This document shows positions 47,101-60,174 of a DNA stretch of 64,000 nt, in pieces. How positions within the stretch are numbered: position 1 is the first letter of the stretch; every line of letters begins with the position of its first letter. The notes below the pieces were generated by a model. That model saw nothing but the letters and a program-made list of their open reading frames with translations, did no database searches and was not told the DNA's origin. The stretch is from Coniella vitis (lineage: Eukaryota; Ascomycota; Sordariomycetes; Diaporthales; Schizoparmaceae), in assembly GCA_011317545.1 (NCBI GenBank), contig WUJK01000004.1, positions 1 to 64,000 on the forward strand, in the 5' to 3' direction. The position numbers and the translations under genes are program-made.

Positions 47101-50100
47101 ATCACCTGCTCCGCTACCCAAACTCGTCGCTGGTCTGCCGGCGTATCCATGGAATCACAAGCGGCCCTACCTGCACGAATCCCGCATCGCGAAAAAGAGA
47201 CGAGTCAGGGGGTCCTCGTACCATGAGTTGTTGGGTGTTCCTGATGCAAATAATACCGAACGCGTACTCAGATGGCGTAATTTCCTGAAATCGAGCGAGA
47301 TTCGATGGCTTGATGGGCATCAGCTCCAGGGCCAGAGTGTCTTCCCAGCCGCAGGCTACGTTGCAATGGCTTTGGAGGCTGGTAAGAAATTGGCTGGGGA
47401 CAGGAATGTCCAAGTCTTGGAAGTTCGTGACCTTGTTATTGGGAAGGCTATCACCTTTGACGAAGGCGCGAACTTTGCTGCCGAGACTCTGGTTAGTCTC
47501 ACTGACATTACACCCATTGGGAAAAGTCTCCTGAGTACGCAGACAGCCAACTTCAGTGTCTATTCATGCCCAAACACTGGGACGGTACACATGGATCTAG
47601 TGGCAGAGGGCACAATTAAAATTGTTTACGGCACTCCCTCCTTCACGGCGCTCTCTTCAATGCCGCTCGACAGTGATAACTTTACCACAGTCGACCAGGA
47701 TGCTTTCTATCAGTCTCTTCTCGACCTTGGCTACGGGTATAATGGTCCCTTTAGGACTCTACACTCGCTCAAGAGAAGACTCGGACAAGCTTCCGCCTCA
47801 GTTTCCACTTATGAGTATGCAGATGAGGAAGACATCTTAACCGTCCACCCGACGATGTTGGACGTTGCGTTCCAGGCTAGCTTCTTGGCTCTCTCAGTTC
47901 CCGGTGACGAACGTCTTTGGTCTCTACACGTACCGACATCAATTGGGTGTATAAGAGTGAACCCAGAGCTCTGTGCATCCTTGCCAATGTCCTCTACCAC
48001 GCTTCCACTCTCAACTGTGCTCCATGAGCCAGATTCTGCGTCCTTCAGTAGCAGTATTGATGTGTTCAGCCGAGATGGCCTGCAGACTCTGATACAAGTT
48101 GAGAAGCTGTCTCTCAAGCCCTTCTCGCCCGCAACTGAAGCCGATGACCGACCAGTTTATTCAATGACTCGTTATGGTCATATCGAACCTAACGCGCACT
48201 CTCTTTTGTCCGGTCAGGGTATCGACCACCCTTCCGAGGACGAGGCTGCTATTGCGACCCTTGGTGAGCGTCTGGCCTACCATTACCTCCGAACCTATAA
48301 CCCATCTGGAACAATGCCTCATCAGCCTCTGCAAGAATTGGCAGACCAGGTTCTCCTGTCTCGCAACAGTGGTAGATTGCTTTCGGTAAAAAAGGAATGG
48401 GACAATGATAACTACGACCAGATCGAGTCCTTGCTAGCTAGGTATGTGATGAACCTGTTGTCAGTGGTTTCGGATTCTCACTAACAGCCGCGCTCCACAG
48501 GTATCCTGAAAGTGCTGATCTCAACGCGCTCCAAGCTATTACCCAAGGGAAGACGCTGCAGAAGGGAATAGACGACAACGCACTTGATAGACTATACGAG
48601 GACGGTATTGGATTCGCCACGTACAATACTTTCCTGGCACGTCTCCTGCAACAGGTCTCCCATCGCTATCCGCACGCCAATATCCTCGAGGTCGGGGCTC
48701 GCTCCGGCCATGCTACAAAGTCTGTATTTGATGCAATTGGCTCGACATATGCTTCGTACACTTACACAGACCCCTCGCAAGACCAGATTGAGAAGGCAGG
48801 TAAGCTACTGGGAGCGCATAACCCGAAAGTGGCGTTCCATGTATTTGAACATGATGTTCCGGCCTCTTCTTCAGACGGTCTGAAAGAGCAAGCATACGAT
48901 GTGATCATTGCATCGAATGCCCTCCACTCCACTACGACGCCTGAAGAAATGTTGACTAGGCTCAGGCGCTTCTTAAAGCCTGGGGGTTACTTATTGTTAT
49001 CCGGTGTTATTGGCAATGCGCCTTTGAGGATACAATTGTTGATGGCAGGGGGCGTTTTGCCTTTTTGTCCTGGCACTTCCGGAGACAGTCGCAAGAGGAC
49101 AGCAATGTGGCACAATGCTCTGCGCAAGTCCGGTTTCTCGGGCATAGACACCATCACACCCGAGATCAACGGGCTGGTCTGGCCTCTGTCAGTATTCGCA
49201 GCCCAGGCGGTCGACAACAAGGTGTCTCTATTGCGCAAACCACTTTCCTCGTCGACATCTTTGCAAGTTCACGAGCTTGTAATTCTGGGAAACACGTCAC
49301 TGCGGACCTCGCAGCTTGCCGAGAGTATATCTGACCTACTCGGGCCTTTATGTGGCAAGGTGACTCTCATCCAAGGTCTTCCAACCGACGACGACGATAT
49401 CACTCCAATGAGCACTTTTATCAATCTTGTTGACCTGGACGAGCCCATTTTCGAGGATTTCAATGAAATAGCCATGGAGGGTCTGAAGCGACTCTTTGAA
49501 CTAGCCAACAACATCGTTTGGGTCACGCATGGCGCAAGGGCAGACCAGCCCTATCATAATGCTAGCATCGGCTTTGGTCGTGCGCTTGCATATGAGATGC
49601 CTCACATGTTCCTTCAGTTCTTAGACCTGGACGTCTTCGAAGGTGAGAACGTGTCAAGGTTAGTCGCAGAAGCAGCGTTGCGACTTGCTGCAGTTTCGGA
49701 ATGGGATGCCAAGGGCAACAGAGACAAGCTGCTCTGGTCGAAAGAACCCGAGCTGTTCCTGGAGAAGGGCCAGCTCATGATTCCGCGCGTCATTGATCGC
49801 AAGGACCGCAATGGTAGAATCAACGCGCTGCGACGCACAGTGACAAACATAGTGGATCCAAAAGTCACGTCAGTCTCGATCATCCAGGCCTCGGATACGT
49901 CCTTGGCTCTGCAGCAGGACTTATCTCCTGCACGCAGCGAGCATGGAAGCAACACTATCGATGTTACACATTCCGTTCTCTTCTCTCTGAAAGTGTCTCC
50001 CGAAGCCTTCCTTTACCTCGGACTCGGTTATGAAAAGGCTTCTGGAAACACAGTCGTCACAGCTTCTACTACGCTAGGGTCCAGAGTTGCCGGCATAGCT

Positions 50101-53100
50101 AGCGTGCCGGTCAAAGTGGGCACCGATGAAGCATCAGCATTCCTCGCAGCCACCACCGCCGAGATCCTGGCCACAGCATTACTATCTGAGACTCCGGCTC
50201 ACTCTCACGTGCTGGTTCACGAGCCTTTCGACCATGAATTTTTGAAGGCGTTGAAGCGCCGCGCTTCGCAAAAGGAAGTGGCACTAAGCTTCAGCACAAC
50301 CAAAGATGTAGAAAGCCATCTAGAAGACGGTGCGGTGTGGATCAGGCTATCCGCCTGGACTTCGACTCATATTGTCAAAAGATCTATCCCCAGCCACGTC
50401 ACTCATTTCGCCAATCTCGCTGTGGACGAGGAGGCTTTTGGCGCTGCAGCTACTATCAGGGAATGTCTGCCTACTGGTATCAATGAGATCAGTAACACTG
50501 GCCTACTGCGTCAGCCTTCAGCCTCCTTGCAGCCAGCTACTGACAGTGCCATATTGACTCGAGCTCTCGTTGATGCAGTCAGGCCGGTTGAAGAAGAAAA
50601 CACCCAACGAAATCGGCCGAGTCGAAGCAAGCCGCCCGTAATTCTCCCCAGTGAAATCAGCAACACATCCTTCGCATCAATGCTCCCTCACACTGTAATT
50701 GACTGGACAGTTGACAGAACGCTTTCTGTTCAAGTGCAGCCGATTGACGCATCGCAGCTGTTTTCCAGGAACAAGACCTACCTTCTCGTGGGTCTGACTG
50801 GTGAGGTTGGCCAGTCTATTTGTGAATGGATGGCGCGCCATGGTGCTGGCCACATTTGCTTGACCAGCCGCAATCCTCAGCCAAACCTCAAGTGGGAAGC
50901 CTCAATCAAAGATCTTGGCGCAAGTGTGAAGTTTTTTGCTATGTGAGTATTTGATACATCCTCCTATGCCTTTACGGTTCTCGACAGAGACCACCCCGCA
51001 GTGCTAACACATCCCAGGGACGTGACGCAAAAGGAAGATGTTGAACGGGTTGTTACCGAGATCAGAGCCACGTACCCCCCAATTGCTGGGGTTGCCAATG
51101 GTGCAGCACTGTTCCGCGACACTCCCTTCTCAGAAATGTCCTTGGAAATGATGCAGGATGTATTGAAGCCCAAGATTGACGGAACAAATTTCCTGGATGC
51201 GCTCTTTAGCGAGCCCGACTTGGATTTCTTTATCGTCTTTTCCTCTATCGCCTCCATTTTTGGCAATTCTGCGCAATCAAACTACTGCGCAGCCAATGGC
51301 TACATGTCGGGAATATGTAACCAGCGAAGGAAGCGTGGCCTAGCCGCCACCTCCCTTGAGATTGGGCGCGTGATGGGCATCGGATACGTGGAGCGGGCAG
51401 GGCAAAAGGCCAAAGACCAACTTGTGAGATTCGGTGCGATGGCCATTTCGGAAACGGACCTTCATCACTTGATGGCTGAAGCCGTCCTGGCCAGTGCGCC
51501 CAGCTCTAACATTGACGCATCCATCACGACGGGATGTAGGACAGTGCCATTTGAGGAAGAGCCACGAGTGGCTTGGTTCGATAACCCTCGCTTTGGGCAC
51601 AAAATAATTATTGGAGCCAGCGTTGGCTTCGACAAAGGCGACGGGTCAAGAAACCTGCCGGTACGCGATCAGCTTGCGACGGCAACCACATCTGAGCAAG
51701 CGCTGGACATCATCCAAGGTAAACACGCAAAGAATCTCCTCCTCCGCAATCTTATACGTTGAGAAACCGCTAAGAACCATGTTTTATAGATTGTTTTGCT
51801 GCTAAACTAGCAACCATATCCCAGCTTACAGAAGTCAGCCGTACTGTGCCTCTTGTCGAGCTTGGAATCGACTCCCTCGTCGCCGTAGAGGTGAGAGGCT
51901 GGTTCTTGAAGGAGTTGAAGACAGACATGCCCGTCCTCAAGGTCCTGGGCGGAGGCTCTGTTGAGGACCTATCCACGCAAGCTCTGGAGAAGATGCCACA
52001 AGATTTGCTCCCCAACGTAGGCAAAACCACGTCTACCGCTGCACAAGATGCAAACCCCAAACCCAAGACTAGCGTACCACCTGCGGCTGCCCAGCCCAAG
52101 GCGCGGGTTGCAGAGACGCTTTCAACAGATGGTGCTGCCAAGAGAGGCAGTACATCGTCGTCTCACCCTAGTGAAGACTCCACATCGGCCTCTGATTCTG
52201 AATCGTCGACACCTTCAACTAGACGTTCACAAATAGCAACTCCTGCAACAGCTGTAACAGCAGGTTCTTCGTCTGTCGATCTCGTCGGAGCAGCCAGGAA
52301 AACTCTCGAGCTACAACACATCATGGAAGCTGAACGAGCGTCATTTGTGAAGAGCGAGCTCATCTCTTTCCCACAGTCCCGATTCTGGTTCTTGGAAAAG
52401 TTGTTGGATGACCATACGACTTTCAACATCAACATTTTCAGTCGCATTACTGGTAATCTGCGTATTGGCGATCTTGAGCGCGCTGTGCGCCTTGTGGGCG
52501 CAAGACACGAATCGCTCCGAACTTGCTTCGTAGCGCACGAGGAGGAGGCTGATCTGGCTTACCAGAAGGTATTGCCACGCTCTCTGTTGCGGCTGGAGCG
52601 AAAGGATGTTGAAAGCTTCGAGCAAGTCCAAGCTGAGTACGAGGCCATCAAGACGTACCCGTACGATCTGTCCCGGGGCGACCTGATGCGTCTGATTCTT
52701 CTCTCACTCTCTCCAACGGAGCACTACCTGATCATTGGCTACCATCACATTCTTATGGACGGCGTCAGCTTTCAGGTCTTCTTGTCTGACCTGGAACGCG
52801 CGTATCAGCGTCAGCCTCTTGGCGCTTCGCCCCTACAGCTACCCGATCTTTCTCGAAAGCAGCGCGCAGCATTTGAAACCGGGGCCATGGGCGAAGAGAT
52901 TGCATACTGGCGCAGCGAGTTCCCAGATGGCCATCCCCTCTTGCCACTATTTCCCATGGCCAAGGTGGTTTCTCGCTCGCCGATGAAGTCCTTCAAAGTC
53001 AACCAAGTGACTCTATGGGTCAAGGCCGGGGTTGCTGCACTGGTGCGGCAAAAGGCCATGGCACTTCGAGCCACGACATTCCACTTTCATATGGCTGTTT

Positions 53101-56100
53101 TTCGAACCATGCTTTATCGCTTGACGGGCGCCAAGGACCTTACCATTGGAATTGCCGATGCCAACAGGAGCAGCAGCGAAGACCTCACGGGCGTTATCGG
53201 CTTGCTCCTGAATCTACTGACTTTGCGCTTCAAAGCTGTATCAAGACAGCGTTTTATGGACAGCGTCGCAGAAGCGCGAGACAAGACATACGGTGCTCTC
53301 CAAAACTCAAGTGTTCCATTTGACGTACTCCTCACGGAGTTAAACACGTCTAGATCCCCGTCGTATAGCCCATGCTTCCAGGCCTTCTTTGACTACCGCC
53401 AGGGAGCACAAGAAAAGCGGAAGTTTGGCAGCACCGATCTTCAGTTCATTGAGCTTCATCCTGGCCGCACTGCCTACGACATAACCCTCGACATCACTGA
53501 GAGTAGTGAAAGTCTGGTGATATTGCTGAGAACACAGTCTAGTCTCTATGATCAGGCTGCCACACAGTTGCTGGCCGACACCTACGTCCAACTGCTTGAA
53601 GTCTTTACTGCTGACACGTCTATGCTCTTGGACGAGCCACCACTTTACAGTGTTACCTCGCTGAAGGACGCCGTCAACGTCGGACGTGGTACGTACCTTT
53701 TCTCAGTGGTCTGATATTTCGAGTGTATGAAATTGGTGACTAACAACTATCTACGCTTCCCTAGGGCCTAGTCTTGAGTCCTCCTGGCCTGGTGGCACAT
53801 TACCCCACCGAATTGACCAAGTGATAGAGGACAACAAGGACAAGATTGCCCTTAAAGACGGCCATGGCGGGCTCTTCACTTACGAGGCTCTGAGCAATCG
53901 CATTCAAGCTATTGCTCAGGGTCTACAAAAAGTCAACGTAGGCATCGGATCAAGAGTCCTGGTCTACCAAGATGGAACCGTGGACTGGCCCGCTTCTATG
54001 CTAGCCATCATGCGTCTTGGGGCAATCTATATTCCACTTGATCTTCGCAACCCCTTGGCACGCCTCGCAGATGTCGCCTCGAGCTGCCAACCTGCCGCAA
54101 TTTTGATCGATAGCTCCACGGCTTCCACTGTGACCCAGGTTAATGTAACTGGTGCCCATGTTATCAACGTTGGGGAACTCACATTCAAATCGACCGCTCC
54201 CGTTGCAAATGTGGCAAAGCCAGAGCTTGAAGCTGCGATCCTCTTTACTAGCGGATCGACGGGCAGGCCAAAGGGTATTGTTGTTAAAGCCTCTGGACTG
54301 CGGAATGAAATTGAAGGATACACGACGCAATGGGGCCTCAAGGCGGAGCGCGTCCTGCAGCAAAGCGCCTTTACGTTCAATCACTCGTCGGATCAAATCT
54401 ACACAGGATTGGTTAATGGCGGTTCCGTCTATATTGTCCCCTGGAGCAAGCGTGGCGACCCTATCGAGATAACCAAAATTATTGCAGAAGAAGGAATTAC
54501 TTACACCAAGGCCACACCGGCAGAATATCTGATGTGGCTAGACTATGGGCACGCCAATTTGACCCAGGCTTCGGAATGGCGCTTTGCGTTTGGTGGAGGC
54601 GAATCACTCACAAGTCCTGTCCTCGATAAATTGAAGGCTCTGGACCTGCCTCTTCTGCGCTTCTTCAACTCTTATGGCCCAACCGAGATCTCCATCTCCT
54701 CCACCAAAATGGAGATTCACTACCGCGAGGAGCAGCCAGAAGGCAGGATCCCGTGCGGATACTCACTCCCAAACTACGCGGCCTACATCCTCGACGAGCA
54801 GCGCAATCCGTTGCCCGTCGGCGTGCCTGGCGAGCTATGGATTGGTGGCGCAGGTGTCTCCCTGGGCTATTTGGACGACAAAGATTTGACCGACAGCCAC
54901 TTTGTTGCTGATCCTTTTGCTACGTCAGAGTACATTGCGCAAGGGTGGACACGGATGTACCGCACAGGCGATATCGCGCATCTGCAGCCCGACGGCGCCA
55001 TGGTGTTCCACCGCCGCGTTGCGCACGATACGCAGCTCAAGATCCGCGGTCTGCGCATCGAACTGGGCGATATCGAGAGCAATATCGTCAAGGCATCGCA
55101 GGGCACACTGCGCGAGGCGGCCGTCACTCTCCGTAATGCCGACTCGGACTCTCCGTTGCTGATTGCGCATGTTGTCTTTTCGCCGCAGCACACTGTCGAT
55201 GACACTAAGGAGTATTTGCAGGATCTCCTGAGCGCTCTTGAAGTCCCTCAGTACATGGTCCCTGCAATGGCAATTCCTCTGGAGCGCATGCCCCTCAACA
55301 ACCACTCCAAAGTTGATCGGGCTGCGCTTGCAGCACTCCCCCTTCCTAAGCACCACGGGAAGAAGGAAGCCAGCGACCGCAGCAGCGAGCTCACCGAGAC
55401 TATGGTGCAGCTCACGAGACTTTGGGGCGACGTCTTAGGCGCGCGACAGCTGGGTATCGACATTGACTCTTCAACCAACTTCTTCGATGTCGGCGGCAAC
55501 TCGCTTTTAATTGTCCGCCTACAGTCCCGCATCCACACCGCCTTCGGCGTGACACTGCGTCTTGTGGACCTCCTCGGCGCCAATAAGCTCAAGGATATGG
55601 CAAAGCTAGTGGAAAAAGCCGCCGCCGTTGCAGCCGGATCTGGTGATGTAGACTGGGCGCAGGAGCTCAAACTCTTCGACTCGAGCGCCTTGGTTCAGGT
55701 AGTGGGCCCTACGAAGCAACCTCTCAAGACAACAGACCGCGATATCCTCATCACAGGCGCAGGTGGCTTCTTGGGAAAGCACATCCTGGCCAAGCTTGTT
55801 CAAGACGAATCCGTCAGCAGAATCCATTGCATCGGTCTGCGCGCCAGACCCGCCGACGCAGGCACACCGCGCACCCTCGCCGTATCCTCGCCGAAGATTG
55901 TTACGTACACAGGCGACTTGTCTGAGCCGCGACTAGGGCTCTCTGAAGCGGATTACCTCGCTCTAGCGCGCAACGTCGACGTGATTTTGCACATGGGCGC
56001 TGTGCGGTCATTTTGGGATAGCTACCACCTCCTGCGAGCTAGCAACGTCACGCCAACCAAAGAGCTGATCCGTCTCGCCACGGCTCGGCACATTCCGATC

Positions 56101-56757
56101 CACTATGTCTCGACGGCTGGCGTGCTTGGACATGGCTCAGACGAGGACGGAGTTGGTATCCTTGCAGCGGCGTCAGTGCGAGATCATCCACCGCGCACCA
56201 CGGGCGGCGCCAACGGCTATGTCGCCAGTCGCTGGGCTTCAGAACAACTCCTTGAGCTGGCCAGCCGGGGTTCTTCTTCCTCAGGCGCAGTGCTTCAAGT
56301 CCCAACCACGATCCATCGCTTCATTCCTTCCAAAACACCGTCTCGGGAGGCCACCGATGCGGCTACGGCGGAGCTGCTGGGCTTCGCGGAGCAGATCTCA
56401 GCCCTGCCTGAGTTCAGTGGCAGCGGGTACTTTGAGTTGACACATGTTGAAAAAGCATCGACTGAGCTGTGCCGTTCACTTCTTGCTGTCGGTGGTGATG
56501 GAGACGAAACGCACGAGGCACGATTCCGCCACCACGAGTGCGAGGTGCATATCGATATTGAGGATTTGCGGGCGCGTTTAGGTAGCTGGCGCGTATCAAA
56601 GGACGATGAAAAGCTAGGAACGATTCCTGGACTGAACTTTGTAGGGAAAGCCAAAGCTCTCGGGTTGAAGTGGTTCGTGACGTCGCATACGCTGTTTATG
56701 GCCGAGAAGGGCGGGGAGAAGGAGACGGGCGATGCTATTTTAGAATCTAGAAGATGA
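44169..56757 (+). CDS. Hybrid PKS-NRPS, probable tetramic acid synthetase
   Basis: Seven introns (44556-44621, 44872-44962, 45602-45683, 48442-48500, 50943-51017, 51719-51789, 53689-53764) leave 12,069 coding bases, exactly 4022 residues and a stop. Domains in order: KS (about 8-430; Cys179, His318, His358); AT (about 548-860; GHSSG with Ser644); DH (about 940-1240; His971, Asp1152); C-methyltransferase (around 1400-1560, odd SAM motif EVGARSGH); a non-catalytic ER-like region; KR (GLTGEVGQS at 2109, Ser2234/Tyr2248); ACP (Ser2421); condensation (HHILMDG 2711-2717); adenylation (about 3050-3550; TSGSTGRPKG, Lys3541); thiolation (GGNS, Ser3605); R-type domain (GAGGFLG 3690-3696; Ser3808, Tyr3844, Arg3848). 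The enzyme extends a polyketide, couples it to an amino or imino acid and releases it. The missing active ER is supplied by the neighbouring trans-ER. The R domain has YxxxR instead of YxxxK, favouring Dieckmann cyclisation to a tetramate. The family call is firm; the product is inference. Confidence 0.93.
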
Positions 56758-57355
56758 TGGGTTAATTTGTGTGGCTGTGGCTATTGAGGTGGAAGGTTTT
56801 TGTTGAACGTCTCCTACTTGTATCGGCTCCTGGTTCCTTTGTACGTTGTGGAGTATCTCAGTTTTATCTCATATGTATGCAATACTTTTGACTCTATATA
56901 ATTCGGAATCTTGTCCCACGTCCTCTTCTTTAGTCTTAGTTATTACTTTCGCTGTTCTACGACATGGCAACCATTTTTCGCAAACCGAGATTATGGCTAT
57001 TGGTGCTATACATCAACATCCACAACGAATATATATACACAGGCAAGATCCCCGGAACGCGAGTACATAGCTGATGGTGACGGGTTGCGCCACGGTGACC
57101 AGCTTGACTGATAGACGGAGCTTGCTTTTCTTTTTATCTCTAAGCTTGTGTTATCGCAGCTACCTCAGATATCGTTTCTTGACTTGAGTAGTATTAACTC
57201 TGTGCTAAGATCATTTGGATAGGAGATCTTTCATGTGGAAGTAAACATCTAATAAACGAAGTCTATAAAATACTTCCACGTCTTTCCAACTTTCTACCCA
57301 CTAAGAACCGCTTTTCGCCTAAGTACCATTACCTCCAACAGTAATGGTAGCCTAT
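56758..57355. other. Convergent intergenic region
   Basis: It lies between the 3' ends of the PKS-NRPS (plus) and trans-ER (minus). It contains only short frames and T-rich stretches suited to the two 3' UTRs. No hairpin or RNA gene is recognised. Confidence 0.5.
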
Positions 57356-58739
57356 TCAAATAGTATATACGAGCTTCTGGCCAGACATGGCCTCTTTCTT
57401 GACTTGTTCGACACCTTGAATCACCGCCTCCAACCCCCCCGTCTCCACCTTGACAGGGTGTGCTTGCAGCTTCCGCTCATCCAGCAGCCTCTGAACCTGG
57501 ACGACAAACCGCTGCCCAAATGCATAGTCATCGGGCTTCGCGTCCCAGCTGTACGCGCCACCATACGTGACCTCGCGGCCGTATATGGTCAGCGCGAGGA
57601 TCCAAGATGGGCGAACTGTGTATGACCTTGTGGAGGTGATGGCATCGCGAAATGGCTCGAGCGTCACGTACCGACCGCCTGCACGACCGATAGCTTGGTA
57701 GCACAGCTGGGTGGTGTCGGCCATAGCGACGCAATCGAGGACGTATGCGAGGCTGTTGCGCGTGTAGGCGCGAATCTCATCGGCACACTCGAGCTTGTGG
57801 TAGTCAAACACGGCTTCAGCGCCAAAGCGGCGGCAGAGGTCGAAGTTGGCCGGCGAGCAGGTTGTAATTGGGCGGAGACCAGCGCTAGAGAGTAAAAGGG
57901 GAGTGGTTAATTCCGTAAAGAAAGTAGGAGAAGAGAGAAGAAGGAATACAGAATAACAAAAAGAAAAGTAAGAGATGAAGAAACAGAAAGGCACCTTGGC
58001 TGACTCAAAATTCTGGAGCAGCCTTTTCCCCATTTTGAGCAGATAAAGTCACAAGAACGAAACGCAGAGCCATCCAACTAAATCAACTCCGGCCAGATAC
58101 TAGTTAAGTATATCATGGGCAATGTTCTGGCATATAAACTCACCACTTCAATAGCTGAATGGCACGAGTGCCAGTGGCCGTGGCCCCGCCCGCGACGAGA
58201 ACAAAATCCGACTTGAAAGGGCTCTCAGGGCGAGGCTCCGCTGGATCCAACGAAGCTGGGACTTTCAACTCCTGAAATAATCCCAGGCCGGCCGTGAAAA
58301 TTCCCAGCCCCAACGACGCGCCCTCTTCAAATGTCATGTCGTCTGGAAGCTTGAGCAGCAGGTCGGCCGGCGCAGCAATATACTCGGCAAACGCGCCCAC
58401 CTCAGGCAAAGCTGGATTCATGCCATGCACCGTGCCTGCTACGCGATCCCCTACTCTCAAGTGAGAGGGTATAGTTTTGCTGTTGTCGCCTCCGTCTGCT
58501 AGGGCGACGATGGTTCCTGAGAAGTCGTAGCCTTCTGTTGTTCCGGGCTGGGGGCTGTATTCTAGCATTTTGCCGTCGACCGGGTTGATTGCCACTGCGG
58601 CTGTTTTGACCATTACGTGGCCTTCTTGCAGAGCTGGCACAGGTGCGTCATGGCGGACGACTAGGTTCCCGTTACTGTTGACGACGATAGCCCTGTGCTT
58701 GGTTGGAACATCAGAGTGCTGACTGGAAGGAAAAGCCAT
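57356..58739 (-). CDS. Trans-acting enoylreductase (medium-chain dehydrogenase type)
   Basis: Two exons, 58144-58739 and 57356-57884, joined in frame to 1125 bp, 374 residues. The single intron (57885-58143, 259 bp) is long for this window but has GTGAGT, a long pyrimidine tract and CTAG. The N-terminal GroES-like fold includes INPVDGK and YDFSGTIV. The NADPH motif is GGATATG at 184-190. The C-terminal half includes SPANFDL and GAEAVFDYH, and ends in SGQKLVYTI. There are no structural zinc cysteines, as in stand-alone enoylreductases that serve fungal PKS and PKS-NRPS enzymes (LovC, TenC and ApdC types). It should reduce enoyl intermediates on the ACP of the adjacent synthase, which lacks an active ER, and so set the saturation pattern of the chain. 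Its convergent position next to the PKS-NRPS supports this. It could be a general zinc-type alcohol dehydrogenase relative, but the context argues otherwise. Confidence 0.9.
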
Positions 58740-60174
58740 TGTTGCTTCGAAATTGAGCCTCGGTCTGCTACAGGGTTAGCCGATACGTAACAATATGAAG
58801 AAGCAAGGTCAGAACGAGAATGCGTAATCAGTGAGTGGTCCGTAGGTACAGCAGATAATTCGAAGGGACCAGAATGAAGACCTCATGATTGGAAAGGCTT
58901 TCTTTTGTCAAGATACAGTGGCATTGTATATATGATATGATATAAGCTCTAGTAAGATTGCGAGATTTCACGTCAAGTTTCTCTTCAAGTAAGGTATCTG
59001 CCCTGAACAAGCTCTTTCGGCTTTTCTTTCTTGTAAAAGGAGAACCAGCGAAACACCTTTACTTGCTGTGGGAAAGAAATCGATATGGTGCTAGTACCAT
59101 TGTCCTCTTTGCCATCGTTTCTCGGTTCGCTTCAGAATCATACCCAGACGTGCAACCATAAATTGTCGGTCCAAATTTTGGGGTGGGAAGAAGGATCATA
59201 ATTCGCCGTACCGCGCACAAAAAACGGCGATTTTTTCCTATAACCAGAATCAAGATCATTTGTTGGTTGATTTGGAGTAGATAACGCCGGCTTACCGTAT
59301 AGGTGACTTGTACCTTAACCTCTTGTCCTTGTGGCATACGATTGGACCGTCGTTCTTATCTCTCTTATGTTGACAATAAGGCGCATTGTTGGCTCCGCAC
59401 GTTCATCCCACTGTAGAAAACACTACTAAGCGCTAAGGCTCGATTACAAACTGGGTTTCCCAACCATACTAGTACTTCAAACACGACGGCAACGAGAGTA
59501 TACACTCCAAGGTGTTCCGTACTGTCTCCGTAGGTGCATGTCAATCCTTCGGAAGGAACAAGTATATTCTCCTACTACAAAAGGATTTTATTGCTATTGT
59601 TGTTAGAATCCTTTGGGAGGCACTGTATTACAGTATAGCATCTCTTCCCGTCTTCCGACGCGAGGATCTCGCTGTTGTCCTACCCTTGGACTAAAATCAC
59701 GGCTAGTAATCGCAATTCTTCTGTCCAATTAGCAGTAAGAAGTGTCTTGACCGCCACAACTACGAACAGGGAGCGCTTGCAGCCATGGAAAACGTGGCAA
59801 ATGCGCGTGCAGAGGTTGAGAGTGGAAAGGGACGAGAGTGTCTATGCTCAAAGACATCGTAGGTTTGTGCGAGTAGGTGGCGTGATGTGAGCGAAAGTGA
59901 CTGTGGCTTGATGGGGTCATCGATTAAAAGGGTTTTATTGTTGTCGAATCACATGAATATGAACAACAACTTTGAATGTTGCATATATTGTATGCACGTC
60001 GCTTACATTGATTGCGCGATTATGTGGTAAGATCCCATCCAAAGAATGTGTCGAATCTTTTACCTGTTCACTATCCTTGAGCCGAATCCTGCGCCTATTA
60101 GACCTAGAAGTGCTAACTCATGGGGACTTGGTTGGATGTGGTCCTCGTTCCTAGTAGGACCGATCCTCCATGTT
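58740..60174. other. Intergenic, no gene seen
   Basis: About 1.4 kb upstream of the trans-ER and downstream of the SnoaL-like gene. Only short frames without family features occur. The trans-ER promoter should be in its left part. Confidence 0.45.
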
